This document shows positions 48,061 through 58,274 of a stretch of DNA of 64,000 nt, piece after piece. Origin of the DNA: JAPOUP01 sp965203605 (lineage in GTDB: Bacteria > Pseudomonadota > Alphaproteobacteria > Rhodobacterales > Rhodobacteraceae); assembly GCA_965203605.1 (NCBI GenBank), contig OZ241902.1, positions 4,836,001-4,900,000 of the forward strand, in the 5' to 3' direction. The position numbers were made by a program, and so were the translations under genes. The notes under the pieces were generated by a model. It did not search any database. It worked only from the letters and a program-made list of their open reading frames with translations, and was not told where the DNA came from. Position 1 is the first letter of the stretch. Each line of letters opens with the position of its first letter.

Positions 48061-50217
48061 TCAAAAGAAGTCGAAGTCGGCTGCTGTCAGCAGCGATGCG
48101 TCGAAGTCTTTGAGCGTGATCGAGAGGGTGTCGGCGGGACCGCTGATCACTGCGTCGTCACCGCTCTGCTTGATGTCGAGGTCGGAGAACCTCAGCAGGC
48201 CGCCCCTGATGACGATGGTGTCCAGCCCGTCCTCGAAGTCGTGGATGGTGTCGTTCTCCGACTCCCGGTCAAACACGAACTGATCGGCCCCGTCACCGCC
48301 CCAGAGGGTGTCGTCGCCCTTGCCGCCATCGAGCCAGTCGCCACCCTTGCCGCCTCTGAGGGTGTCGTTGCCCCCGTAGCCAAGGAGCGAGTCGCCGCCC
48401 CCGCCGCCTCTGAGGGTGTCGTTACCCTTGCCGCCATCGAGCCAGTCATCGCCCTTGCCGCCTATGAGGGTGTCGCTACCGTCTCCGCCAAAGAGCTCGT
48501 CTTCGCCGTCTCCGCCTTCGAGGGTGTCGTTGTCCCCGCCGCCAATGAGCGTGTCGTCACCCTTGCCGCCATCGAGCGTGTCGTTGCCGTCTCCGCCATC
48601 GAGCCAGTCGATGCCCTCGCCGCCCCAGAGTTTGTCATCACCGTCTTCGCCCCAGAGCCAGTCGTTGCCCTCGCCGCCAAGGAGCCGGTCGTTGCCCTCG
48701 CCGCCGTAGAGTTCGTCTTCGCCGTCTCCGCCTTCGAGGGTGTCGTCACCGGCGATGACCTTGCTGTGGAGGCTTGCATCGTCATAGGGTGAGTGGGTGG
48801 ACCTTGCATCGCCATATAGGGTGTCGTCACCGTCTCCGCCCCTGAGGGTGTCGTTGCCCCCGCCGCCCGAGAGATAGTCGTCGCCCCCGCCGCCCTCGAG
48901 GATGTCGTCGCCCCCGGCGATAGTACGGCCAATTGTCAGTTCGGAATCCTCCCCGACATAGAACCTGCCCAACAGGTCGCCGTCGCCGTAGAGCGTGTCG
49001 ATGCCCTCGCCGCCCCTGAGTGTGTCGTCGCCCGCGCCGCCGCAGAGCAGGTCTCGTCCGTCCCCACCCCTGAGTGTGTCGTCGCCTTCATAGCCGTATA
49101 TGTAATCGATGCCGTCTCCGCCGTCCGCGGTGTCCGCGCCGTCTCCGCCATCGAGCGTGTCGTCGCCGTCCCCCCCGTCCAGGGTGTCGTCGCCCTTGCC
49201 GGCGTAGAGGTGATCGTCGCCGTCCCCACCCTTGAGGGTATCGTCGCCCTCGCCGCCGTAGAGGTAATCGTTGCCATCCCCACCCTTGAGGGTATCGTCG
49301 CCGCCGTGACCTTCGAGGGTGTCGATGCCGTCTCCTCCTTCGAGGGTGTCGTCAGTGCCGGCACCTTCCAGATGGTCACTGCCCTCGGTGCCCGTCAGCG
49401 TGATCGGTTCGAAGGTGATCCGGGAGGGGTCGCCGCGGAGGAAGTCCGCCGACACACCCTTCAGCCTGATGGTGTCGCCCGCGCCGCCGTAGCGCACGAC
49501 GGTGTCGTCGCCGTCCTGCTCGATGGTCAGCCCCTCGAACCCGCCGGACAAGCCCTGGAACTGGATCCCGTCGCGCTTTCCGAAGTCGGTGATGGTGTCG
49601 TGCCCGTCCCCGACCGTGAACACGAAGGTGTCGGCCCCCCTGCCACCATTCAGGACGTCGTCGCCCCGGCCACCATTCAGGACGTCGTCGCCCCGGCCGC
49701 CCTTCAGCACGTCGTTGCCCCGGCCGCCCTTCAGCACGTCGTCGCCGTTCCCGCCCTCCAGGGTAACGCCGGCAGGCAGTGAGAAATCGTCCGCGCCAAG
49801 GGAGTCCGCCGACACGCCCTTCAGCCGGATGGTGCCGCCGCCGCCGCCGTAGCGCACGACGGTGTCGTCGCCGTCCTGCCGGATGTCGAGCGACGCGAAC
49901 CCGCCGGACACCCCGTGGATGCGGATGGTGTCGCCCCCGCGGAAGTCTGTGATGGTGTCGTGGCCGTCCCCCACCCCGAACTCGAAGGTGTCGTCGCCCT
50001 TGCCGCCGCTCAGCCTGTCGTCGCCGGCGCCGCCATTGAGGATGTCGTCGCCCTTGCCGCCGCTCAGCCTGTCATTGCCGCCAAGGCCTACCATAAGGTC
50101 GTCGCCGTTCCCGCCGCTCAGCCTGTCATTGCCGTCAAGGCCATACATATAGTCGCTGCCCTCGCCGCCCTTCTTCCTGTCATCACCGTCGGTGCCGATC
50201 CAAGGTCTTAGGCTCAT
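48061..50217 (-). CDS. RTX (hemolysin-type calcium-binding) repeat protein
   Basis: 718 residues, almost entirely glycine-aspartate nonapeptides (GGxGxDxLxGG type) in several blocks: about 6-75, 150-200, 280-410, 440-490 and 500-660. Between blocks lie two similar ~60-aa inserts (TFEFGVGDGHDTITDF, TFVFTVGDGHDTITDF) and a third near the end (QFVFDRESENDTIHDF). There is no enzymatic domain. The C-terminus (LKDFDASLLTAADFDFF) is acidic/hydrophobic like type I secretion signals. The repeats bind Ca2+ and fold outside the cell; an adhesin or matrix role is likely. No type I secretion genes are near. SD GGAGAG precedes the ATG at 50217. Confidence 0.92.
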   Translation of the reverse strand: MSLRPWIGTDGDDRKKGGEGSDYMYGLDGNDRLSGGNGDDLMVGLGGNDRLSGGKGDDILNGGAGDDRLSGGKGDDTFEFGVGDGHDTITDFRGGDTIRIHGVSGGFASLDIRQDGDDTVVRYGGGGGTIRLKGVSADSLGADDFSLPAGVTLEGGNGDDVLKGGRGNDVLKGGRGDDVLNGGRGDDVLNGGRGADTFVFTVGDGHDTITDFGKRDGIQFQGLSGGFEGLTIEQDGDDTVVRYGGAGDTIRLKGVSADFLRGDPSRITFEPITLTGTEGSDHLEGAGTDDTLEGGDGIDTLEGHGGDDTLKGGDGNDYLYGGEGDDTLKGGDGDDHLYAGKGDDTLDGGDGDDTLDGGDGADTADGGDGIDYIYGYEGDDTLRGGDGRDLLCGGAGDDTLRGGEGIDTLYGDGDLLGRFYVGEDSELTIGRTIAGGDDILEGGGGDDYLSGGGGNDTLRGGDGDDTLYGDARSTHSPYDDASLHSKVIAGDDTLEGGDGEDELYGGEGNDRLLGGEGNDWLWGEDGDDKLWGGEGIDWLDGGDGNDTLDGGKGDDTLIGGGDNDTLEGGDGEDELFGGDGSDTLIGGKGDDWLDGGKGNDTLRGGGGGDSLLGYGGNDTLRGGKGGDWLDGGKGDDTLWGGDGADQFVFDRESENDTIHDFEDGLDTIVIRGGLLRFSDLDIKQSGDDAVISGPADTLSITLKDFDASLLTAADFDFF

Positions 50218-50285
50218 GTCTCTCTCCTTTCACTTTTCACTTCAGTCCATGCCAGCTCAGGGTGGAACGGAAGTAGTTCACGCAG

Positions 50286-50316
50286 TCAAACCGATAGAAC
50301 TGATCAATCGGTTTGA
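50286..50316. promoter_or_regulatory. Inverted repeat upstream of the RTX gene
   Basis: Perfect 10-bp arms, TCAAACCGAT (50286-50295) and ATCGGTTTGA (50307-50316), 11-nt spacer, about 70 bp before the RTX start. It may be an operator for the RTX gene. The rest of 50218-50683 holds no gene I can support; parts (near 50480-50530, GGGATACACCC) resemble 47715-47740, so some is old repeat DNA. Confidence 0.5.
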
Positions 50317-50683
50317 CAAGCGGATTTGAAGGTGTAACCCAACTTTTTTGTCAGGCCGCTGCGGACAGTTCCGCCCATTCCCGTGCAATCACCCAAACTC
50401 GTTGCCCATTGCCCGGATGGCAGGGCCTCCCGCCGGCAACACGGATCATTCGCGGTCGCATCGCGGCGCACGGACCGCCCTTCGAACTGTGGAAATCAAT
50501 CAGATTGGGATACACCCGCTTGTGATGCCCCTAACCGGCCAATGCAGCCCTACGACGTGATCGGGAAGCACTGGCTTGCGGAACACGAAGACCACTGTTG
50601 AACGTTGCAGGAAATGAACCCGACCGCATGTTTGAGTTGCGAATTCAATTCACCTCTGCATCACATTGGGTTAGTGTGACTGT

Positions 50684-51478
50684 ATGCAACCTGACCCATC
50701 ATACCAACAGGCCAAGGCACTTCTGGAATGGCAGTTCGAACTCGGCGTCGACGAGGCCATCTGCGAGTCGCCGGTAAATCGATATGAGTTACCCGCGCGA
50801 CCTCCAGGGAATAGGATCACCACTCGGGTAGCGGAACCACCAGTGACGGAACCACCGTCCGAAAGACAGACGGTCGATCCCAGCTCGGAAGCGCACAGGA
50901 TCTCGATCGGGGTCGACACACTGGAGAATCTGAACAAGGCCATCGCAGCGTTTCCCCATTGCGAACTCAGGGACGGCGCGCGCAACACCGTCTTCGCTGA
51001 CGGCAACCCCGTGGCGCGTGTCATGGTGATCGGTGAGGCGCCGGGGCGGGATGAGGACCTTCAGGGAAAGCCCTTCGTCGGCCGCGCCGGGCAGCTGCTG
51101 GACCGCATGTTCGATGCGATTGGAATGAGCCGCACCGAAACCGATCCGAAACGCGCCCTCTATATCACCAACATCCTGCCGTGGCGACCTCCCGGAAACC
51201 GTGACCCAAAGCCCGAAGAGATGGGCATGATGCTGCCTTTCATTCACCGTCACATCGAACTGGCCAATCCGGATTTCGTGGTCCTGACAGGAAACATCTC
51301 ATGCCAGGCACTGCTCGGTCGCCGCGGCATCACCAAGTTGCGCGGGAACTGGGTCGATGTGCTCAACCGCCCCGTGCTTCCGATGTTTCATCCGGCCTAC
51401 CTGTTGCGCAATCCGCGGGCGAAACGGGAGGCGTGGGCCGACCTGCTGTCGCTCCAGTCAAGGCTGGCGTCTTCCTGA
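50684..51478 (+). CDS. Family 4-type uracil-DNA glycosylase
   Basis: 264 residues. After a variable ~75-residue N-terminal part: VARVMVIGEAPGRDEDLQGKPFVGRAGQLLDRM (catalytic loop and uracil pocket), YITNILPWRPPGNRDPKPEE, FVVLTGNISCQALLGRRG and LPMFHPAYLLRNPRAK (His loop). It removes uracil from DNA. Of the four cysteines that hold the Fe-S cluster in thermophilic family 4 enzymes, only one (FPHCEL) has a clear counterpart; WRPP stands where CRPP is usual. This may be the alphaproteobacterial variant without a cluster. Downstream is moaB after 179 nt. Confidence 0.85.
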   Translation: MQPDPSYQQAKALLEWQFELGVDEAICESPVNRYELPARPPGNRITTRVAEPPVTEPPSERQTVDPSSEAHRISIGVDTLENLNKAIAAFPHCELRDGARNTVFADGNPVARVMVIGEAPGRDEDLQGKPFVGRAGQLLDRMFDAIGMSRTETDPKRALYITNILPWRPPGNRDPKPEEMGMMLPFIHRHIELANPDFVVLTGNISCQALLGRRGITKLRGNWVDVLNRPVLPMFHPAYLLRNPRAKREAWADLLSLQSRLASS

Positions 51479-51657
51479 CGTGCAGGCAATCATCATCTAG
51501 GGGGCCTCACCTACGACTGGGCGCGACGGCCATTTCCGGATTCCGGATTCTGGAAAATGCTCATCCAGGCGGGTCGTGGTCGGTCCCGGCGCATGGTATC
51601 GACTTATGTAGCGTTTGACGGTACTTCGGACTCTGGGAAACGGAGGGCACAGCGGGA

Positions 51658-52200
51658 ATGGGCAGGGTCGAGGAGTCCAGGGATTTCATTCCAGTTCGTT
51701 TCGCGGTCCTGACGGTTTCGGACACCAGGGACGAGGATGACGACAGATCCGGTGCGGCATTGATCGACCGGGTCCGGAAGGACGGTCACGTCGTCGCCGA
51801 CCGAAGAATCCTGCCCGATGACCGTGAGCGTATCTCGCGACAGCTTCGCGAATGGTGCGCAGACCCGCAGATCGATGCGGTGCTCTCCACCGGCGGTACA
51901 GGGCTGACAGGCCGTGACGTGACGGTCGAGGCGCACCGGGACGTTTACGAAAAGGAGATCGATGCGTTCGGAATGGTGTTCGCGACCGTGTCAATGCGGA
52001 AGATCGGCACATCCGCTGTTCAGTCCCGGGCCACGGGAGGTGTCGCACAGGGAACCTATCTCTTCGCGCTACCAGGATCCCCCGGTGCCTGCCGGGACGC
52101 ATGGGACGGAATTCTGGCACCGCAGTTCGACTACCGTCACCGTCCCTGCAATTTCGTCGAGATACTTCCAAGGCTGGAGGAGCACAGGCGACGGAAATAG
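51658..52200 (+). CDS. moaB: Molybdenum cofactor biosynthesis protein B
   Basis: 180 residues. FAVLTVSDTRDEDDDRSGAALIDRV is the N-terminal motif, DAVLSTGGTGLTGRDVTVEA the molybdopterin-binding loop (GGTG), SMRKIGTSAVQSRATGGV the second motif and YLFALPGSPGACRDAWD the third. Family members adenylate molybdopterin before metal insertion. Length is normal. It lies between udg and the RND genes on the same strand. Confidence 0.92.
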   Translation: MGRVEESRDFIPVRFAVLTVSDTRDEDDDRSGAALIDRVRKDGHVVADRRILPDDRERISRQLREWCADPQIDAVLSTGGTGLTGRDVTVEAHRDVYEKEIDAFGMVFATVSMRKIGTSAVQSRATGGVAQGTYLFALPGSPGACRDAWDGILAPQFDYRHRPCNFVEILPRLEEHRRRK

Positions 52201-52303
52201 CCTGCCAGGCCGTTTATCCGTCGGAGACACAATACCATTTGCCTTTCGCACGGCGTCAGTTTCTGTTTAATCGTTATTGAACAAGTGGTGAAAGCTGCCA
52301 GTT

Positions 52304-53755
52304 ATGCGATTCCTGCGTCGTTCGCTCGTTGGCCTGTTCATGGCGTCGCTTGCCATCGGGCTGTTGGCCTATGCGGGTCAGTCATTGCGCGACGCGCTTC
52401 AGACCCGTTGGGCTGAGGAAAACCGATCTCGACCAGCGCGTGAACGCGTCTTTTCGGTCAACGTCATCACCTACAAACCCACCACAGTGACGCCGGTCAT
52501 GACCGTGTTCGGCGAAGTGCGAAGCCGAAGAACGCTCGAGTTGAGGGTCAAGAGTGCAGGCACTGTGCTGGATCTTGCGGAGAGCTTTGAGGAAGGCGGA
52601 AGGGTTCGGTCAGGTGAACTTCTCCTTCGTGTCGACCCCTCCGACGCCCAGGCCGCTCTTGACGTCGCTTTGGCGGATCTGGCCGAGGCCGAGGCTGCGC
52701 TTCGCGAGGCAAACGCGGGATTGGGGCTTTCCGGTGAGGATCTGGCCGCCGCCCGCGAGCAGCTCGCTCTGAGGGCGCAGGCGCTGGATCGCCAGAAGAA
52801 CCTGAGGGAGCGGGGTGTGGGAACGGAAGCTGCGGTTGAAACCGCTGCATTGGCCGAGACGGCGGCAAAGCAGACCGTTCTGTCGCGCCGCCAGGCCCTC
52901 GCTCAGGCCGAGGCGCGCGTGGACCAGGCGGAAACGTCGCTCTCCCGCCGCCTCATCGCCAGGAATGAAGCGGAGAGGCGTCTGGCGGAAACCGAGCTCT
53001 CGGCGGAATTCCCGGGCACATTGAGCGAGGTCAATGTCGTTGAGGGCGGGCTGGTGCAGCCCAACGAGCGGGTGGCCAGACTGGTCGACCCCGATGCGCT
53101 GGAAGTGGCGTTCAGGGTCTCGATCACCGAATACGCACGTCTGCTTGGCGACTCTGGCGCACTCATTCCCGCCGAAGTTGACGTGACGCTTGACGTATTG
53201 GGCGTCGACCTGACGACAACGGGCCGAATCAGTCGCGAGAGTGCCGGCGTGGAACAGGGACAGACCGGACGGCTTCTGTTTGCGCAGCTCGAACGGGCCA
53301 CCGGCTTCCGCCCGGGGGACTTCGTAACCGTCCGCATCAGGGAACCCGAACTGGGATTCGTGGCGACCTTACCAGCGACGGCGATTGATTCGTCAAACTC
53401 GGTACTCGTCGTTGGCGAGGAAGACAGGCTTCAGGTGGCCGAAGTGAATCTCCTGCGCCGTCAGGGTGACGAGGTGATCGTTCGCGCCCGTGGACTGGAC
53501 GGCCGTGACATAGTCGCCGAGCGCTCCCCTCTGCTGGGTGCGGGAATCAAGGTGCGCCCGATCCGGCCCGGGAATGCCGAAGTCCCCGATGAACCGGAGA
53601 TGGTCGAACTGACTGACGAACGGCGGGCGAGGCTCGTGGCCTTCATTGAAGGTAACAGACGAATGCCAGCCGAAGCGAAGGCGAGACTTCTGGATCGGCT
53701 GAGCCAAGAGCGGGTTCCGGCCGACATGGTCAACCGAATTGAATCAAGGATGTGA
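52304..53755 (+). CDS. RND efflux periplasmic adaptor (membrane fusion protein)
   Basis: 483 residues. One N-terminal membrane anchor (LVGLFMASLAIGLLAYAG). A biotinyl-lipoyl half (GRVRSGELLLRVDPSDAQAALDVALADLAEAEAALREA) leads into a long coiled-coil hairpin (about residues 110-220, rich in Ala, Glu, Arg). The second lipoyl half (FPGTLSEVNVVEGGLVQPNERVARL) and beta-barrel domain follow. It bridges the inner-membrane pump at 53943 to an outer-membrane channel; no TolC-like gene is next to it. The C-terminal ~65 residues form a helical extension with repeated LxxRL patterns. Confidence 0.9.
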   Translation: MRFLRRSLVGLFMASLAIGLLAYAGQSLRDALQTRWAEENRSRPARERVFSVNVITYKPTTVTPVMTVFGEVRSRRTLELRVKSAGTVLDLAESFEEGGRVRSGELLLRVDPSDAQAALDVALADLAEAEAALREANAGLGLSGEDLAAAREQLALRAQALDRQKNLRERGVGTEAAVETAALAETAAKQTVLSRRQALAQAEARVDQAETSLSRRLIARNEAERRLAETELSAEFPGTLSEVNVVEGGLVQPNERVARLVDPDALEVAFRVSITEYARLLGDSGALIPAEVDVTLDVLGVDLTTTGRISRESAGVEQGQTGRLLFAQLERATGFRPGDFVTVRIREPELGFVATLPATAIDSSNSVLVVGEEDRLQVAEVNLLRRQGDEVIVRARGLDGRDIVAERSPLLGAGIKVRPIRPGNAEVPDEPEMVELTDERRARLVAFIEGNRRMPAEAKARLLDRLSQERVPADMVNRIESRM

Positions 53756-53942
53756 GGTTTGCGCATCATGTGCGGACAACGGCGTCACCTGAATCGGTTA
53801 CTGCATCCGGCACCTCTTCGCGAAACCGGAAGGCCTGTGGCAGCCAGTGGAGAAACTGCCGGCAATCCCGAACGATACGCGGGAACGGCTTCGACTGCCA
53901 TTTGCGTCGCGGTTTGGGCCATTCCGCAACGGGAGCGCAGTC

Positions 53943-56900
53943 ATGGATGAGCGATTTCCCCGCGTCGGGGGCATTCTCGGCTATTTCGTGCGCCATCGCA
54001 CGGCGGCTAATCTGCTTCTGGTCATTCTCATTGTTGCCGGAGTCGCCGCCTTTCCGCGCATGCGTGCACAGTTCTTTCCGGATGTGATCATCGACACCAT
54101 ACAGGTCCAGATTTCCTGGAAAGGTGCTGGAGCGGAGGATGTCGACCGTGCGATCATACAGCTTCTGGAGCCGGCACTGCTGTCCGTAGAGGGTGTTGAA
54201 GGCAGCGAAGCGACCAGCCGCGAGGGTTCGGCAAACATCTCGCTCGATTTTGAGCCAGGGTGGGATATGTCCCGAGCCGTCGACGACGTGCAGGCCGCCG
54301 TGGACACGATCGACAACCTTCCGGAAGACGCGGACGAGCCGCAGGTTCGCCGCAATGCCTGGCGTGATAGGGTGACCGACATCGTGATTACCGGGCCGGT
54401 CGGTGTTGACCAACTCGGCAGGTTCGCCGACGAGCTTCTCGCCAGATTGTTTGCGGCCGGAATCACCCGAACCATCATCCGTGGCGTCGCAGCGCCCGAG
54501 ACGGTCGTTGAGACACCATCACTCGCGCTCATCCAGAATGACATCTCGATGCAGGAGATCGCTGATGCGATCGCGGCCGAGGCTGAGGCCGATCCAGCCG
54601 GAGACGTTGACGGCGCCAATGCCAGGGTCCGCACCGGAGTGGCGAAAACCCGCGCCGACGCAATTGACGGGATCGTCCTGCGGTCCAATTCGGATGGCTC
54701 GAAACTCACTATCGGCGATGTCGGCAGGGTGACCGTCGAGGGCATCGACCGTGATCGAGCCTATTTCGTGGGCGAGAACCCGGCGATTTCCATCAGGGTC
54801 GACCGAAACAGCCGTGGAGACGCCATCGAAATCCAGCGCACCGTTGAGAGGGTCGTCGGCGAATTCCTGCCGACGCTTCCCGACTCCGTCAGCATCGAGT
54901 TGATCCGCACCCGGGCGGAGGCCATCACCGGGCGCCTCAACATTCTGCTTGAGAACGGATTGATCGGTCTTGGCCTCGTGATACTTCTGCTGTTCCTGTT
55001 CCTGAACGTCCGTACGGCCTTCTGGGTGGCCGCCGGCATTCCGGTCGCGATGACAGCGGCGGTCGCGATGATGTATGTGTTCGATTTCACCTTCAACATG
55101 ATCTCGCTGTTCGCCTTGATCATTACGCTTGGAATCGTTGTGGACGATGCCATCGTGGTGGGCGAACATGCGGATTTCCGTGCAAGACGGCTGGGGGAAT
55201 CCGCGATGGAAGCTGCGGAAAACGCAGCCCGACGCATGTTTCCACCGGTCCTGTCAGCGTCCATGACCACCATCATCGCGTTTTTCGGGCTGGTGATGAT
55301 CGGTGGACGGTTCGGAGACCTCATCGCCGACATACCATTCACAGTAGTTGTCGTGCTCGCCGCATCGCTTCTGGAGTGTTTCCTGATCCTGCCTAACCAT
55401 ATGGCCCATTCAGTCGCCCATTCCGCGAAGCGGCATTGGTACGATCTTCCGAGCCACATCGTGAACATCGGATTCGGCTGGTTCCGCGACTCCGTTTTCC
55501 GACCGCTGGTTCAACTGCTGCTTATGGCGCGCTATCCAGTGCTCGCAGGGGCGGTGCTGGTTTTGGTCAGCCAGATCGTGCCCTTCATCACCGGCGATCT
55601 TCAGTGGAGGTTCTTCAACGCCCCTGAACGGGGTTCGGTATCGGGCAACTTCGCCATGGCTCCCAGCGCAACCCGCGAGGACACGCTCGAAATGATGCGT
55701 GAGATGCAGCGCGCGACAGCGGCGGTGGCTAGGCGCCTTGAGGAAGAGCACGGCAGGACCCCTCTTGACTACGTCATTGCTGAAGTTGGCGGCAACACTG
55801 GACGGGGCCTCAGCGGAGTCGAGAACAAGGAGAGTTATCAGTTGGGAGCCATCGGCATCGAGCTGATCGATGCCGACCTACGACCTTATTCCTCGCTGCA
55901 GTTTGTTGGTGATCTTCAGGACGAGGTTCGACGTCACCCTTTGGTGGAGACCATCAGCTTCCGCAGCTGGCGTGTGGGTCCGGGCGGCGATGCGCTGGAT
56001 GTGCAGCTGTTCGGGGCCGACAACGATACCCTGAAGGCTGCGGCGGAAGATCTCATCACTCAGCTTGAGCGGTTTCCGGAGGTTTCCGCCCTTGAGGACT
56101 CGCTTTCCTACGACAAGGAGGAGTTTGTCCTGGAACTGACGCCGCAGGGCAAGGCGCTTGGCTTCACGATCGACGGGCTAGGCAGGCTACTGCGAAACCG
56201 TCTCAATGGCATAGAGGCGGCGACCTATCCGGTAGGTCTGCGCAGTGCGTCGATCTGGGTGAAGCTCCCGGTGGGAGAACTGACAGCCGATTTCCTTGAA
56301 CGGACCAGAATGCGCACAAAGGTCGGCGAATACGTTCCGCTGGCCGATATTGTCAGCGTCGAGACTCTCGAAGGATTCTCGACGGTGCGGCGGGAAAACG
56401 GTCTGAGGCTCGTATCGGTCAATGGCGACATCTCGGATGATGACCCAACACGTGCCAATGAAATCCTCCAGATACTGGAGTCGGAGATGCTCCCGAATGT
56501 CGAGGAGCGTTTCGGCGTCACATCGGCGCTTTCCGGGCTGGCGGAACAGGAGAAGGAATTCCTGAACAACGCACGCGCCGGGTTCCTGTTGTGCCTGACA
56601 GGCATCTACCTATGCCTTTCCTGGATATTCTCCAGTTGGACCAGACCCCTGATTGTCATGGCCGTCATCCCGTTCGGACTGACCGGTGCTTTCTGGGGGC
56701 ATCTGCAATGGAATGTGCCTCTGAGTATGTTCTCCGTGGTCGGGCTCATCGGAATGACCGGCATAATCATCAACGACTCCATCGTTCTGGTTACGACCGT
56801 CGACCGATACGCAGGTGACCGCGGGCTGTTTCCAGCGATCGTCGATGGAGTCTGCGACCGGCTTCGTGCGGTGCTGCTGACGACGCTCACCACCGTCCTG

Positions 56901-57359
56901 GGCCTTTCGCCACTGCTTTATGAACAGTCCCAGCAGGCGCAGTTCCTGAAACCAACCGTGATCACATTGGTTTACGGCCTCGGCTTCGGAATGATCCTCG
57001 TGTTGCTGATCATTCCCGCGCTCATGGCGATGCAGCAGGACATAGGTCACCAATTGAGCGGGCTGAGGCGCGCATTGCGGTTCAGGCGGCGCGGCTGGCC
57101 GGCCAGCGCCGCGGTGGTGTTGACAGCGTTGGCCATCTCTGGGCTGTTCGTGGGAACCATGGGCTGGGCAGGCTTGGGTGGCACACTGCATCCGGCACTT
57201 CTGGTCCTTCTGCCGAAAGCACTGGAAACGATGTCAGGTTCGGCCGCACCCGCGATGGCACTTGTACTTTTCGTCGCGGGAACGACCGTTCTGGTTCTGG
57301 CAGCGTACCTGCTTTCCGCCACAGTCATCGCTGTCTTCCGAACCTTTCGGAGGGTCTGA
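53943..57359 (+). CDS. RND efflux permease
   Basis: 1138 residues with twelve predicted membrane helices in two halves. The first helix is TAANLLLVILIVAGVAAFPRM, a large periplasmic loop follows, and TM4 is ISLFALIITLGIVVDDAIVVGEHADFRARR with the paired Asp used for proton relay. The second half repeats this (SMFSVVGLIGMTGIIINDSIVL). Two extra hydrophobic segments near the C-terminus (AAVVLTALAISGLFVGTMGW and ALVLFVAGTTVLVLAAYLL) extend past the usual end. Start chosen at 53943 (MDERFPRVGGILGYFVRHRT). It exports hydrophobic compounds, driven by protons; the substrate is unknown. Confidence 0.92.
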   Translation: MDERFPRVGGILGYFVRHRTAANLLLVILIVAGVAAFPRMRAQFFPDVIIDTIQVQISWKGAGAEDVDRAIIQLLEPALLSVEGVEGSEATSREGSANISLDFEPGWDMSRAVDDVQAAVDTIDNLPEDADEPQVRRNAWRDRVTDIVITGPVGVDQLGRFADELLARLFAAGITRTIIRGVAAPETVVETPSLALIQNDISMQEIADAIAAEAEADPAGDVDGANARVRTGVAKTRADAIDGIVLRSNSDGSKLTIGDVGRVTVEGIDRDRAYFVGENPAISIRVDRNSRGDAIEIQRTVERVVGEFLPTLPDSVSIELIRTRAEAITGRLNILLENGLIGLGLVILLLFLFLNVRTAFWVAAGIPVAMTAAVAMMYVFDFTFNMISLFALIITLGIVVDDAIVVGEHADFRARRLGESAMEAAENAARRMFPPVLSASMTTIIAFFGLVMIGGRFGDLIADIPFTVVVVLAASLLECFLILPNHMAHSVAHSAKRHWYDLPSHIVNIGFGWFRDSVFRPLVQLLLMARYPVLAGAVLVLVSQIVPFITGDLQWRFFNAPERGSVSGNFAMAPSATREDTLEMMREMQRATAAVARRLEEEHGRTPLDYVIAEVGGNTGRGLSGVENKESYQLGAIGIELIDADLRPYSSLQFVGDLQDEVRRHPLVETISFRSWRVGPGGDALDVQLFGADNDTLKAAAEDLITQLERFPEVSALEDSLSYDKEEFVLELTPQGKALGFTIDGLGRLLRNRLNGIEAATYPVGLRSASIWVKLPVGELTADFLERTRMRTKVGEYVPLADIVSVETLEGFSTVRRENGLRLVSVNGDISDDDPTRANEILQILESEMLPNVEERFGVTSALSGLAEQEKEFLNNARAGFLLCLTGIYLCLSWIFSSWTRPLIVMAVIPFGLTGAFWGHLQWNVPLSMFSVVGLIGMTGIIINDSIVLVTTVDRYAGDRGLFPAIVDGVCDRLRAVLLTTLTTVLGLSPLLYEQSQQAQFLKPTVITLVYGLGFGMILVLLIIPALMAMQQDIGHQLSGLRRALRFRRRGWPASAAVVLTALAISGLFVGTMGWAGLGGTLHPALLVLLPKALETMSGSAAPAMALVLFVAGTTVLVLAAYLLSATVIAVFRTFRRV

Positions 57360-57461
57360 GAGCGGGAGCCAACGGCAGGATCCTTCGCGAGACCCTTTGA
57401 TCCGGCGAACCGGACCCAGCCAAACCTCACACATCTCCTGGTTGGTTCGGCTACAGGCACG

Positions 57462-58274
57462 CTAGCCCGTGCAACCCATGATGTCGACCGCGCGTCCGTC
57501 GCCAAGAACGGTGATGCGAACACGGCTCCTGTCAAGAAGAAACGGGCGGCCCGATGGTGGCACCAGTTCGGTCATCGCCGTCAGCCTGTTTCCCGTTCTC
57601 GTTGATCTGGCATCGGCCACCCAAACGGAATGGTCGGGGAGTTCAAACACCGCGACCTCGCGGGCACCAATCCGCGGCAGATCAATGTTGGCGATCAGGC
57701 GTAGGCCGTCCGAAATGGGCTCCACCTTGCATGCGATGGCACGAAGCCCAGCTTCGCGGGCGGTTTGCGGACGGGAATTCAGGGCGGCGAGAATGCGCGG
57801 ATCCCGATCACCGCCAGCCTCGAGATCAGCGGAGATCCGGGTTTGGACGGGCACACAGATATCCCTGCACACGCCCAACTGGATTTCCGAGTGGATCAGC
57901 ATGTGTTTGCCGTCGGTCTGCGGGGTCAGCTCAATGGGCAGCACCAGCTCGACACCGTACCCCACGGAACGCCAACCGTTCTGGTAAAAGACCTCTGGTG
58001 TTGGCCAATGGAACTCAACCGAAGCGAGGTTCCGGCTACCTGACCAGTCGAACTGTGGCGGAATGCTCGCCTCTCCGGGCGCACGCCAATAGGTCTTCCA
58101 GCCCGGCGCAAGCTGCACGTGCAAGGCTACCATATGTGTGCCGGCTTTCGTGCGCCATCCGGTCAGGACATCGAATCTCGCCACCTCGTCGAGCGAGAGG
58201 CTGTCCGAATTGGCGAAGGCAGCCGTGCCGAGAAGACAGAAGCCAAGCAGGAATGATTTCAGCGGGTGCGACAT
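57462..58274 (-). CDS. DsbD N-terminal-like periplasmic protein
   Basis: 270 residues. A signal peptide (MSHPLKSFLLGFCLLGTAAFA) is followed by a domain like the N-terminal thiol-reducing domain of DsbD: ALHVQLAPGWKTYWRAPGEASIPPQFDWSGS, VFYQNGWRSVGYGVELVLPIELT and IQLGVCRDICVPVQTRISADL with a C-x3-C pair. The membrane and thioredoxin domains of full DsbD are absent, so it is a stand-alone version, possibly for cytochrome c or copper-related redox work. It is convergent with the RND operon and divergent from yqgE. Confidence 0.8.
   Translation of the reverse strand: MSHPLKSFLLGFCLLGTAAFANSDSLSLDEVARFDVLTGWRTKAGTHMVALHVQLAPGWKTYWRAPGEASIPPQFDWSGSRNLASVEFHWPTPEVFYQNGWRSVGYGVELVLPIELTPQTDGKHMLIHSEIQLGVCRDICVPVQTRISADLEAGGDRDPRILAALNSRPQTAREAGLRAIACKVEPISDGLRLIANIDLPRIGAREVAVFELPDHSVWVADARSTRTGNRLTAMTELVPPSGRPFLLDRSRVRITVLGDGRAVDIMGCTG

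Noticed and set aside
48408..50211. Several plus-strand frames rich in Ser/Pro or Val/Ala
   Set aside because: They are antisense readings of the RTX nonapeptide codons; the minus strand has one continuous 718-codon frame with a start site and secretion signal.
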